This document shows, one piece after another, positions 1 to 8,122 of a stretch of DNA of 13,947 bases. The DNA lies in the NCBI GenBank assembly GCA_030670165.1, contig DAOVCF010000026.1, forward strand, positions 1 through 13,947, in the 5' to 3' direction. Made by a program: the position numbers and the translations under genes. A model generated the notes under the pieces. The model did not search any database and was not told the origin of the DNA. It was given only the letters and a program-made list of their open reading frames with translations. Numbering within the stretch: position 1 is the first letter of the stretch; every line of letters starts with the position of its first letter. The stretch comes from Candidatus Stahliibacteriota bacterium (GTDB lineage Bacteria; Hydrothermota; Tepidihabitantia; B3-TA06).

Positions 1-462
1 AGATACGACGGGATTCGCTACGGGAGAAGGGTCGAGAAACTCGGTTTAAAAGAGACATACGAAGCCACACGGGGCCAGAGCTTCGGCGACGAGGTAACCC
101 GCAGGATACTTATCGGGACGTTCGGGCTCTCAGCCGGCTACATAGACGCATACTACAACACCGCCTTGCGGTACAGGGCGGCGCTGGCCGCCGAGTTCGA
201 GGAAGCTTTCAAAAAAGTGGAGTTCCTCCTCTCCCCCACCGCGCCTACGCCCGCGTTCAAGCTGGGCGAGAAGATTCAAGATCCTCTGGCCATGTATCTA
301 TCCGATATCTTTACCGCGCCCGCTGCCCTGGCGGCTCTGCCCGCGATATCCATGCCTGCCCCGGATAAGGTGGACGGCCTGCCCGTGGGGATTCAATTAA
401 CCGCGCCGCGGTGGCAGGATGCAAAACTCCTGGAGCTTACCCATGCAGTCGAAAAACTATGA
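1..462 (+). CDS. gatA: Asp/Glu-tRNA amidotransferase subunit A, C-terminal part (5' end outside window)
   Basis: GatA is the amidase subunit of the GatCAB complex. It releases ammonia from glutamine for conversion of Glu-tRNA(Gln) or Asp-tRNA(Asn) to the amidated form in the cytoplasm. The reading frame is open from base 1 and gives about 153 residues. It begins RYDGIRYG and continues through FGDEVTRRILIGTFGLSAGY and IDAYYNTALRYR, the typical C-terminal GatA segment. Later come a conserved-looking SPTAPTPAF stretch and PVGIQLTAPRWQDAKLLEL near the end. The amidase Ser-Ser-Lys triad lies in the N-terminal half and is not in the window. The stop TGA at 460-462 overlaps the start of gatB by 20 bp, consistent with translational coupling. 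An internal ATG at 166 is not a credible start, because GatA homology extends upstream to base 1. Family assignment is firm; whether it acts on Asn, Gln or both cannot be read here. Confidence 0.95.
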   Translation, partial: RYDGIRYGRRVEKLGLKETYEATRGQSFGDEVTRRILIGTFGLSAGYIDAYYNTALRYRAALAAEFEEAFKKVEFLLSPTAPTPAFKLGEKIQDPLAMYLSDIFTAPAALAALPAISMPAPDKVDGLPVGIQLTAPRWQDAKLLELTHAVEKL

Positions 463-1927
463 GATAATAATAGGGCTGGAGGTCCATGCCCAGCTGGCCA
501 CCCGATCCAAGATGTTCTGCCGGTGCGCGGTTGACGTGGACGCGAAGCCCAACACGAAGGTGTGTCCGATATGCCTGGGCCTGCCCGGGGTTCTACCCCA
601 AACCAACGATCAAGCAATCAAGCTGGGGATAAGGGCTGCCCTTGCCCTGGGCTGTAGTGTGAACCTTGAGAGCCGCTGGGCGCGCAAACACTACTTCTCG
701 CCCGATCTGCCCAAGGGATATCAGATCACCCAGTACGAGCACCCTCTGGCCGAGAAAGGGGTACTTGAACTGCCCGGGTTCGATAAGAAGGTTCGCATTC
801 GCAGGCTGCATCTTGAAGAGGACGCGGGCAAGCTCATTCATTCGACAAGAAAGACCCTGGTTGACTTCAACCGGTGCGGGGTGCCTCTGGCTGAGATCGT
901 TAGTGAACCGGATATTCGCAGCGTGGAGGAGGCGGACGCCTACCTCAAAGAGCTAAGACTGGTGTTACGGACGCTGGGGGTGTCCGAGGCGGAGATGGAG
1001 CGCGGGCACTTTCGATGCGAGCCGAACATCAGCGTTCGCCCCAGGGGCCAGAAGAAGCTGGGGGTGCGCTCGGAGATAAAGAACTTAAACAGCTTCAAGG
1101 CGGTTCGCGAGGGGATAGCCAGGGCGGTGAAAGACCAGATCGAATGGTTACAGCAGGGAAAAGAGATTGTGCAAACAACCTATCTGTGGGACGAGAAGCT
1201 AAGAGAACTCAGGCCCATGCGTGCAAAGGAGACCGCGGCGGATTATAGATACTTTCCCGAACCTGACCTACCGCCGCTGATCCTTGAGCCATTCGAAATA
1301 GAAGAAATTAAAAAGCAGATAATGGGTACTACCGTTCCGAGTAACCAAGGGACAACGGTTTCCTTCGATGTCAGTTTCGTGTTACCAGCCCAAAAACGTA
1401 AAGAATGGCTCGAAAAGGGTCTTAAAAAACAGGATGTTGAGGTATTGGTTGCAGAACCCGAATGGGAACGCTATTTTATTCAATTATCAAATGTCGGGGC
1501 CTCAGTGAAGGAAGCATCCACATGGCTTCTGAACGAGGCGCGAGGGATCTTAGCCGAGCGCAAGGAGACGCTTGCAGAGTTCAAGGTGCCGGTAAAGGAG
1601 TTGGCTTCACTCATTAAGTTGTTGAGAGATGGCAAGTTAACCCGTCCGGCGGCAAAGGAGCTTCTGGCAGCCATGGCCGATAAGGGCAGGAATGCAGCCG
1701 AACTTATGGAGGAGCTGGATCTGGGAGGTGTTTCGGATGAGGGACTTTTGGAGAAGACGGCAAGGAAGGTGATCGAGGAGAACCCGGACGCTTGCGGACG
1801 TTATCATAAGGGAAAGACGAATGTCATAGGCTTCCTTTTGGGTCAGTGCATGGCGAAGCTTCGAGGCAAGGCCGACCCCAAAGCCGTTCGGGAGATGCTT
1901 ATGAAGCTGCTATCTGAAACCAGATGA
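443..1927 (+). CDS. gatB: Asp/Glu-tRNA amidotransferase subunit B
   Basis: GatB is the kinase/tRNA-binding subunit of GatCAB. It activates the misacylated Glu or Asp on the tRNA before amidation. The 494-aa protein opens with IIIGLEVHAQL (residues 8-18). It has the four-cysteine zinc-type pattern C26, C28, C41, C44 (CRC and CPICLG), then HYFSPDLPKGYQITQ, LHLEEDAGKLIH, DFNRCGVPLAEIVSEPD and EIKNLNSFKAVREGI. The C-terminal YqeY-like tRNA-binding domain ends in IGFLLGQCMAKLRGKADP. I chose ATG 443 because TGGAG at 431-435 sits 7 nt upstream and homology starts right after it. An ATG at 419 in the same frame would add eight residues without visible homology. An unusual extra segment of about 18 residues lies at roughly 294-313, between the catalytic cradle and the helical domain, in a locally more AT-rich stretch. 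No GatC gene is visible in the window. Confidence 0.96.
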   Translation: MQSKNYEIIIGLEVHAQLATRSKMFCRCAVDVDAKPNTKVCPICLGLPGVLPQTNDQAIKLGIRAALALGCSVNLESRWARKHYFSPDLPKGYQITQYEHPLAEKGVLELPGFDKKVRIRRLHLEEDAGKLIHSTRKTLVDFNRCGVPLAEIVSEPDIRSVEEADAYLKELRLVLRTLGVSEAEMERGHFRCEPNISVRPRGQKKLGVRSEIKNLNSFKAVREGIARAVKDQIEWLQQGKEIVQTTYLWDEKLRELRPMRAKETAADYRYFPEPDLPPLILEPFEIEEIKKQIMGTTVPSNQGTTVSFDVSFVLPAQKRKEWLEKGLKKQDVEVLVAEPEWERYFIQLSNVGASVKEASTWLLNEARGILAERKETLAEFKVPVKELASLIKLLRDGKLTRPAAKELLAAMADKGRNAAELMEELDLGGVSDEGLLEKTARKVIEENPDACGRYHKGKTNVIGFLLGQCMAKLRGKADPKAVREMLMKLLSETR

Positions 1928-1946
1928 ATATAGATCGGAGGATCAG

Positions 1947-2894
1947 ATGACCCGCTACGAGAAAGGAATCCGTACGATAGTTTACGACTGTCTTGGAACG
2001 AAAAGAGGAGAACGGGCGATTGTTATATGCGACAGACCGAAAAGAAAGATCGGTACAGACCTGTTCGACGCACTGGTCGCGTCAGGAGCCGAAGCTGTAC
2101 TCTGCGAGATAATCCCGCGCAGGCAGCACTCCGAGGAGCCTCCTAAGTATGTGGCCGATCTCCTGCGCTCGGCGGACGTATTCCTGGTGCCGACATCAAA
2201 GTCAATGACCCACACCCAGGCGCGACGCAAGGCACTAGCCAACGGTGCGCGCGGCGCGACCCTGCCAGACGTTACCGAGGAGATGATCGCTCGCACGATG
2301 AGCGCGGATTATCGAGATATTCACAGGCGCACCGTGAAGCTTGCAAAGGGGTTTAAAGACGCAAAGCGCATCCGCATCACAACCAAGGCCGGCACCGACG
2401 TCCAGATCGTAGTAGATGGCCGTGATTTCCGGCTGGATACCGGCGTTCTCGCCAGGCCCGGCTCTTTCTCCAACCTGCCCGCAGGAGAGCTCTACGTTGC
2501 GCCTGTTGGGGGTAAAAGCTCGGGCATAGTCGTCTTCGATGCAAGCTTCTCCGGGATAGGAATGCTATCTCAGCCGATCGTTATAGAGATAGAGAAAGGG
2601 ATCGCTAAAAAGATCAAGGGCGACCGGGGCAAGCTTGCAAGGATGCTTGATGCCGTAGGTCCCAATGGTCGGAACCTGGCAGAGCTGGGTATAGGCACAA
2701 ACGATAGGGCAAAGATCACCGGCAACGTTTTGGAAGACGAGAAAGTTATGGGTACGATTCATCTGGCGTTCGGGGATAACTCGACCTTCGGCGGCAAGGT
2801 CAAGGTTGACGTCCATCTCGATGGTCTGGTGCTCAAGCCGACCGTAGAGGTGGACGGGAAAGAGATTATGAAGAATGGTCGCCTCATGTTTTAG
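1947..2894 (+). CDS. M29-like (AmpS/AmpT, COG2309-type) metallopeptidase family protein
   Basis: The 315-aa protein resembles the thermophilic aminopeptidase family M29 in its C-terminal half. NLPAGELYVAP contains a likely metal-ligand Glu (E181), LAELGIGTN another (E246), HLAFGDNSTFGG gives H272, and DVHLD gives H290 and D292. These match the order of metal ligands known in M29 enzymes. The N-terminal half (about 1-150) looks like the family's Rossmann-like domain. At 315 residues it is shorter than the classical M29 peptidases (about 370-410) and nearer to shorter COG2309 relatives, some of which act in ring-cleavage chemistry (NicX type). The peptidase role is therefore inferred. No signal peptide is seen, so it should be cytoplasmic. 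The SD CGGAGG (1936-1941) is 5 nt before ATG. The gene starts 19 bp after gatB and overlaps the next gene by 20 bp. Confidence 0.8.
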   Translation: MTRYEKGIRTIVYDCLGTKRGERAIVICDRPKRKIGTDLFDALVASGAEAVLCEIIPRRQHSEEPPKYVADLLRSADVFLVPTSKSMTHTQARRKALANGARGATLPDVTEEMIARTMSADYRDIHRRTVKLAKGFKDAKRIRITTKAGTDVQIVVDGRDFRLDTGVLARPGSFSNLPAGELYVAPVGGKSSGIVVFDASFSGIGMLSQPIVIEIEKGIAKKIKGDRGKLARMLDAVGPNGRNLAELGIGTNDRAKITGNVLEDEKVMGTIHLAFGDNSTFGGKVKVDVHLDGLVLKPTVEVDGKEIMKNGRLMF

Positions 2895-4725
2895 GCTGTG
2901 CTTGCTCCTCCTGCTTCTGGGAGCAGGGGAGGGCCGCATACGACGCATCCGGTTCAAGGGAAACCGCCACTTCTCTAGCTCGCGGCTCAGCAACGTTATC
3001 TACACCACCCGCAAGGAACCGTATAGTCCATCCATGGTGGCGGCCGATTCGGCGGAACTGGTAAGATTCTACCGCAATCAGGGCTTCAGCTGGGTTGAGG
3101 TGACCACTCAGTATCTTGCATCCAGAGATAAACTTACCTACCATATAAATGAAGGTGAAAGGCTCAAGGTCAAAAGCATCAGGGCCATAGGAGCCTCGGC
3201 AAGCGATGAAAATGCTATCCTTGCCAAAATTCCTATCAAGAAGAGATCCACCTTTACACTGTTTGGAGAGCAGGAAACCGAAAGGTTGACGAAGAAATAC
3301 TACAAGGACCGCGGCTACCCCTACGTGGTAGTTAATGTGGATACCGTTACTTATGGGACCGAGGTAGAATTGACCTTGAGTGTGGTCCCTGGAAAACGTG
3401 CGTGGATTTCCAGCATCAGCTTCAGCGGCGTTGCCCCTTCGGCGGTAAATCCAGACTTTCTCATGCGTACAACCGGGCTAAAAGCTGGGGAACGTTACTC
3501 GGCCGCGAGGATTGACCGAGCCAGTCGGCTTCTCTACTCGACCTCGTTGTTCTCGCGCGTCAGAATGAATCTTCTGGCGGCTTCCTCAGGACGCGAAGAC
3601 TCCCTTGATGTAGTTTTCCAACTTACCCCGACCAAGACGCACGCCGTGCTTGTAGGAGGCGGCATTCAGACGGCTGAGAATGAGTTCATACCTGACAGGC
3701 TTCTTCTTTCCCTCGGTTGGGAGCATCTCAATCTTCTTCACCGTGGCGTAACCTTATCGAGCGAGGTAACCCTGAGTCCGACCTTCCGAGGCAACTACGA
3801 GACCGGTTTTGAAATACGCAACCGCTATCCGAACATTCTGCCCTGGGGACTGGCACTTGCCCTTTCACCCTACTGGAAGCACCGCCTTAACCGCGATACG
3901 GTTAACATCTTTACCCACACCCTGGGAGGAGAAGCGGGGATTGAGAGGGATTTTTCGGATAAACTGAGGGCAGGTCTCTCGGCGCAGGCCAAGCAAGTTT
4001 GGCAAATCCCTGAAAACTTGCCCTTTGATGGAACCGGCTCAACCAATTTCCTGCGTTTATCTCTTATCTACGACAGCCGCGACGACTTCTTCAATCCCAA
4101 AAGCGGGGTGTTCTTCTACCCCTATGCGGACTGGGCGGGCAGGCCTTTTGGTGGTAACAATGACTTCTTGCGGCTTAATGCCGAGCTGCGCAACTACCTT
4201 GCTTTACCGTTTGGCTCGGTGCTTGCCTGGAGGCTTCGCGGCGGTCTGATCGCTCCGCATTCAGGTATGACATACGAGAATATATCTTTATTCGAGAAGT
4301 TCACCCTTGGGGGTTCGGGCACCGTTCGTGCTGTCTCGGACCGTGCCCTCGGCCCCGATTCAATCCTGGTTAACTTCCGACTCGACCCGCCGGATTCTGT
4401 AACAGGAGAAGTAGACACCACTTGGTTTTTTGACCACTATGGAACCCTCCTGCTCCTCTACTCCTTCGAGCTGCGCACACCGTATATGTTCAACAACCTG
4501 ATAGGCTTTGCTTTCTTCGTGGACGTAGGGATGTGTGCGCGCGATGCCGACGCGATCCGCGATGCGGACCGTGCCTGGGGACCTGGCGCAGGGATCAGGG
4601 TAAACACCCCCATAGGGCCGGTGCGTATCGACTACGCCAAGAACGCCGCCGAGCCTTTCAAACCATTCAAAGAGAGCTGGACCCTGGGCGGAAGGATCGA
4701 ACTTGGCTTTCTTCAAGCGTTTTAG
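2875..4725 (+). CDS. Omp85-family outer-membrane assembly protein, TamA-like (three POTRA domains)
   Basis: The 616-aa protein has an N-terminal hydrophobic signal peptide (about residues 1-20, with a run of six leucines). Three POTRA-like repeats follow: roughly 22-95 (IRRIRFKGN...), 98-174 (SIRAIGAS...YYKDRGYPYVVV) and 176-252 (ISSISFSG...RASRLLYSTSLFSRV). A 16-strand-type barrel runs from about residue 255 to the end. It closes with RIELGFLQAF, a terminal aromatic residue as expected for a barrel targeting signal. Three POTRAs plus a TamB-like gene directly downstream favour TamA over BamA, which usually has five. The barrel-lid region is GGSGTVRAV (R485, A486), whereas Omp85 proteins usually read VRG followed by an aromatic. 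The start ATG lies inside the preceding gene (20-bp overlap) with only a weak purine-rich SD, so it may rely on coupling. It could instead be the organism's only Omp85 protein. Confidence 0.9.
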   Translation: MVASCFRLCLLLLLLGAGEGRIRRIRFKGNRHFSSSRLSNVIYTTRKEPYSPSMVAADSAELVRFYRNQGFSWVEVTTQYLASRDKLTYHINEGERLKVKSIRAIGASASDENAILAKIPIKKRSTFTLFGEQETERLTKKYYKDRGYPYVVVNVDTVTYGTEVELTLSVVPGKRAWISSISFSGVAPSAVNPDFLMRTTGLKAGERYSAARIDRASRLLYSTSLFSRVRMNLLAASSGREDSLDVVFQLTPTKTHAVLVGGGIQTAENEFIPDRLLLSLGWEHLNLLHRGVTLSSEVTLSPTFRGNYETGFEIRNRYPNILPWGLALALSPYWKHRLNRDTVNIFTHTLGGEAGIERDFSDKLRAGLSAQAKQVWQIPENLPFDGTGSTNFLRLSLIYDSRDDFFNPKSGVFFYPYADWAGRPFGGNNDFLRLNAELRNYLALPFGSVLAWRLRGGLIAPHSGMTYENISLFEKFTLGGSGTVRAVSDRALGPDSILVNFRLDPPDSVTGEVDTTWFFDHYGTLLLLYSFELRTPYMFNNLIGFAFFVDVGMCARDADAIRDADRAWGPGAGIRVNTPIGPVRIDYAKNAAEPFKPFKESWTLGGRIELGFLQAF

Positions 4726-7700
4726 GCTTCGTCGGGGCGAGCGCCATCCCGCTCTGAGCCCTTGGCGGAGATGGATGCGCTTCCTGATAATCGCCGCAGT
4801 CTCCTTTATAGGGATGGCGGCTATGGCTTACTTCCTTAGAACCCCGCTGCGCGACGACATCATCCGGCAGCTCTTGAGGATCGCCGAAGAGCAAGGCGTC
4901 TGCGTTGATTACGATGCCGTGTGTGGCAACCTCTTCGGCGGGATCAACCTCTCCAATCTTAGTGTAATTCAGGATGCAGATCATTCCTTTTATGCCGATC
5001 AAGTACAGTTATCCTATCGCCTTATCCCTTATCTTCTTGAAAAACGCATCGATATAAGGTCGGTGCGGTTAATCCGGCCGTGCGTGCGCTGGGTATTGCC
5101 TCTAGAAAAGAAGGAGGAGAGGGAACCGCTGGATCCCGGCTTCTCGCTTGACCTGGCTTCGTTTCACATCCGCAGCGGTCGTGTGGAGCTGGCAGATACC
5201 TTGATGGTTGAGGGAATCCAGCTCGACATGAGCTTACACGTGCGTCCGCACCATATCAATGGACGCCTGCGCCGCGCCTCTGCCCTCCTTCGATTGAACG
5301 GCGAGGAACGTCTGCGCCTGCGTTCGGCCAAGACCAACTTCGCCTACGCAGCACCTGACACCGTTCATCTGGACGATCTGCTCTTGCTTACCCAGCACTC
5401 CAAGCTGAGGGGTGAGATACATGTTTTAGGCCCAAGTTGGGATGTGGGGTTTAAGGAAGTCAGCATTGATCTTTCCGAGATTGATCCCGAAACGCTTGAG
5501 GGCCGCCTTGCCGCCCAGGGCAGGGTGGGAGAAGACAGCACAGGTTTTGGTGGGGAATTTACGTTCGACCTTGAGGGTGCAAGGATCGGCGAGTTCAGCA
5601 TCGCGGATGTGAATATGGCACTAGTGGGAGAGGGGGGAAACTTCGAGATCTCACTCTCTGCAAGCGATCCTGGCCTGGGAAGGATAGCGAGTGCGGGCAC
5701 TATGCGGTTGAAAAGGGAGGGCGTAAGTGTTGATCTTGCTATTGAAGAAGTTGAGCTTTTCCCTGCCCCTGGCTGGCCTGTGAGCTTCAGTGGCAAATTA
5801 GCCGCGGGCTACCGCTTGCAGGAGAAGGAGGGGGAAATTAATGGTACGCTGGAGGAGATAGGTATCCGCACGATGCGTTGGGAGCACTGCCGTTTCGACG
5901 CCGCGTTTGCCGGAGAAACAATCAGGCTGCGTGAGTTCCTGCTAACGCAGGGGTTCGCACGTATCCAGGCTGAGGGGGTATTCTCGCCGGATACAATCAC
6001 AGGCTCGGTGGGTATCCAGAGCTTCCAGGTGGCAAGCCTGGGCGAACTCAACCCTCTGGGTGCACCAGCCGAGGTGGACGCAGAGCTGGAGGTTGAAGGG
6101 GATAAAGACGCTCCAAAAATCTCAGGGATTGTCCTTGTTCGTTCTGATGAGGCGTTCTTTGAAAGGATAGAAGCGAATCTTGCGTCCTTCGATCCATTAA
6201 ACTTCGCCGGAACAGCAACCCTCGACGTGGGAGGAGTCACCGGGGTTGTGAAAGAAAAGATCGACCTTAAGGCCACTATCAAAGACGGTTTCCTGGAAGC
6301 CGCTGCATCCGCCGGTCCTGATATGTCTTTGATGACCAACGGCCTGATAACACTTGACTGGAAGCGCAACATCTATGAATACGGTTGCGAGGAGCTTATG
6401 CTGGTCGTCTCAGCGGATACAATCGAGAACCGCTTCCCCTTTGTTTTCGGCCAGGCCGCCGACTCTATCTATCTAAGCCCTACCTTCCTGTTTGTGGGTG
6501 CGGGCGAGCTTGCCACCACAGGTTCGTGGCGACCGGGTAAGCTGCCGCGCTGGGAACTTTCACTCTACGATATTGAGCTTGCCACCCTTGGCCGGATATT
6601 TAACCTGCCTGCGAACTCGAGCGGCTTAATATGGGGGCAGATAGCCAGCCGTGGAGAAACCGAAGACCGGACTATACACCTTGACCTGGGTGCCGCGGAT
6701 CTGCGCGTAGGGGATATGGAGGCCGACAGCCTGAGTTTTACAGGCATTCTCGATACCTCGAAACTTGAGTTCGACGCCGCTTTTGTCCTTGCTCAGGGTC
6801 GCTCCACCGCCAGAGGTTACCTGTGCTACGACCTGAGAGACAGCATACCCATACAGTCTTTCGATGCCCATGCACATCTCGATAACGTCGGGGTATGGCC
6901 ATTTGAGTTCCTCAAGGATATAGTAGAGGTAAGGACCGGGGAGGTCAAAGGCGAGCTTCACGCATCAGGAACTCTTGCTAATCCAGATATAGAGGGATGG
7001 GTAAACGTTCGCAATGCTGAGGTTTACGTGCCGGTAATAGACCTTACCAGTGAACGTGCCGATGCTGACATCCTGTTTGACAACGGCAGGGTGATAGTAG
7101 ATCGCCTCGACGCAAATATAGGTACAGGTAGTATCGAGGGTCGAGGGGATTACACCCTGTTTACCGAACCCTATCCATTCTTCTTCGGTTTTCGTGTGAA
7201 GAATGTAATCTTCTCACCTGACAGACATATCTCAGCTGTCTGCAGTGGAAATCTGACTCTGGAAGGAACCTATATAACCCCACTTATAATAGACGGCAAG
7301 ATGGATATTAAGGAAGCCCTCGTTACTTACGGTCTCGGAGACGAGATACGAGTTATCTCACCGGCTGCCCCTGTGCCCGATTCGTCCCTGCCGCCACCAC
7401 CTCCAACCTATGTCAACCTGACGATTAAGGGTGAAAGAAACATCTGGATCCGCAACAACGACATGGACATAGAGGTGATCCCCGATCTTGAGATTATACT
7501 ACGCGACGACCCGATGCCTCAGATAGTAGGGGATTTGCGGGTAAAACGCGGAAGTGTCTACTACCTTGACCACCAGTTCCGACTCGACCCTGCCCGGAGC
7601 AGGATCATCTTTCCACCCATAGAGGAACTGGATCCGGAATTCGATATATGGGCATCGATGCGAACGAACGATCTCGACTCAAGCCGAGGGAAACCGGAAG

Positions 7701-8122
7701 TTATAGAAATTGCCCTGCACATGGCAGGCACCCTTACCGAGCCGATACTTGAGTTCTACTCCGATCCGCCTGTATGGTCAGAGTCGGAGATCATATCCTA
7801 TCTGCACCTGCACCTTGCTACTGCCTTTATCCAGGGTGTGGTAAGAGACGTAACCAGCCCCATTCAAAACTGGGCTCGTCTTGATGTTTTTTCAATCGAG
7901 GACTTCGCAATGCAGGACGTACCGACCAAGGTAACCTTTGGCAAGTACATAAGCGACAAGTTGTTCGCCTCCTACACCGTAGCCCTTTCTCAACATGTGC
8001 CAGGCGAGAACCAGCACCAGTTCAGGGTTGAGTACGACGTGGGAAGGAACCAGGACATCATCCTTGAACGGGACGAAGAGGGTGCGCACAACCTGCGCTA
8101 TCAGATAAAGCTGCGCTACTGA
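4703..8122 (+). CDS. TamB-like translocation/assembly module protein (AsmA/DUF490 superfamily)
   Basis: This 1139-aa protein has a basic N-terminus and one membrane anchor (about residues 26-45, FLIIAAVSFIGMAAMAYFL). A very long beta-rich region follows, of the kind that forms a periplasm-spanning groove. The C-terminal TamB domain (about 800-1139) contains VNLTIKGERNIWIRNNDMDI, LRVKRGSVYYLDHQFRLDP, IIFPPIEELDPEFDIWASM and a late PILEFYSDPPVWSESEIISYL segment. All are hallmarks of DUF490/TamB. Family knowledge: TamB-like proteins work with TamA in outer-membrane assembly and in phospholipid transport between membranes. A proline-rich linker lies near residue 895. The start is the rare TTG at 4703, favoured by GGAAGGA 6 nt upstream and giving a 23-bp overlap with the tamA-like gene. 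ATG 4775, with GGAG 4 nt upstream, is the alternative and would start just before the membrane segment. The stop shares one base with the next ATG. Confidence 0.92.
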   Translation: MAFFKRFRLRRGERHPALSPWRRWMRFLIIAAVSFIGMAAMAYFLRTPLRDDIIRQLLRIAEEQGVCVDYDAVCGNLFGGINLSNLSVIQDADHSFYADQVQLSYRLIPYLLEKRIDIRSVRLIRPCVRWVLPLEKKEEREPLDPGFSLDLASFHIRSGRVELADTLMVEGIQLDMSLHVRPHHINGRLRRASALLRLNGEERLRLRSAKTNFAYAAPDTVHLDDLLLLTQHSKLRGEIHVLGPSWDVGFKEVSIDLSEIDPETLEGRLAAQGRVGEDSTGFGGEFTFDLEGARIGEFSIADVNMALVGEGGNFEISLSASDPGLGRIASAGTMRLKREGVSVDLAIEEVELFPAPGWPVSFSGKLAAGYRLQEKEGEINGTLEEIGIRTMRWEHCRFDAAFAGETIRLREFLLTQGFARIQAEGVFSPDTITGSVGIQSFQVASLGELNPLGAPAEVDAELEVEGDKDAPKISGIVLVRSDEAFFERIEANLASFDPLNFAGTATLDVGGVTGVVKEKIDLKATIKDGFLEAAASAGPDMSLMTNGLITLDWKRNIYEYGCEELMLVVSADTIENRFPFVFGQAADSIYLSPTFLFVGAGELATTGSWRPGKLPRWELSLYDIELATLGRIFNLPANSSGLIWGQIASRGETEDRTIHLDLGAADLRVGDMEADSLSFTGILDTSKLEFDAAFVLAQGRSTARGYLCYDLRDSIPIQSFDAHAHLDNVGVWPFEFLKDIVEVRTGEVKGELHASGTLANPDIEGWVNVRNAEVYVPVIDLTSERADADILFDNGRVIVDRLDANIGTGSIEGRGDYTLFTEPYPFFFGFRVKNVIFSPDRHISAVCSGNLTLEGTYITPLIIDGKMDIKEALVTYGLGDEIRVISPAAPVPDSSLPPPPPTYVNLTIKGERNIWIRNNDMDIEVIPDLEIILRDDPMPQIVGDLRVKRGSVYYLDHQFRLDPARSRIIFPPIEELDPEFDIWASMRTNDLDSSRGKPEVIEIALHMAGTLTEPILEFYSDPPVWSESEIISYLHLHLATAFIQGVVRDVTSPIQNWARLDVFSIEDFAMQDVPTKVTFGKYISDKLFASYTVALSQHVPGENQHQFRVEYDVGRNQDIILERDEEGAHNLRYQIKLRY

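Noticed and set aside
419..442. Upstream ATG for gatB at 419
   Set aside because: It has no good SD and adds eight non-conserved residues; ATG 443 has TGGAG at 7 nt spacing.
2565..2993. 142-aa minus-strand frame opposite the M29-like and TamA-like genes
   Set aside because: It is antisense to two well-supported genes with clear family motifs and has no independent evidence.
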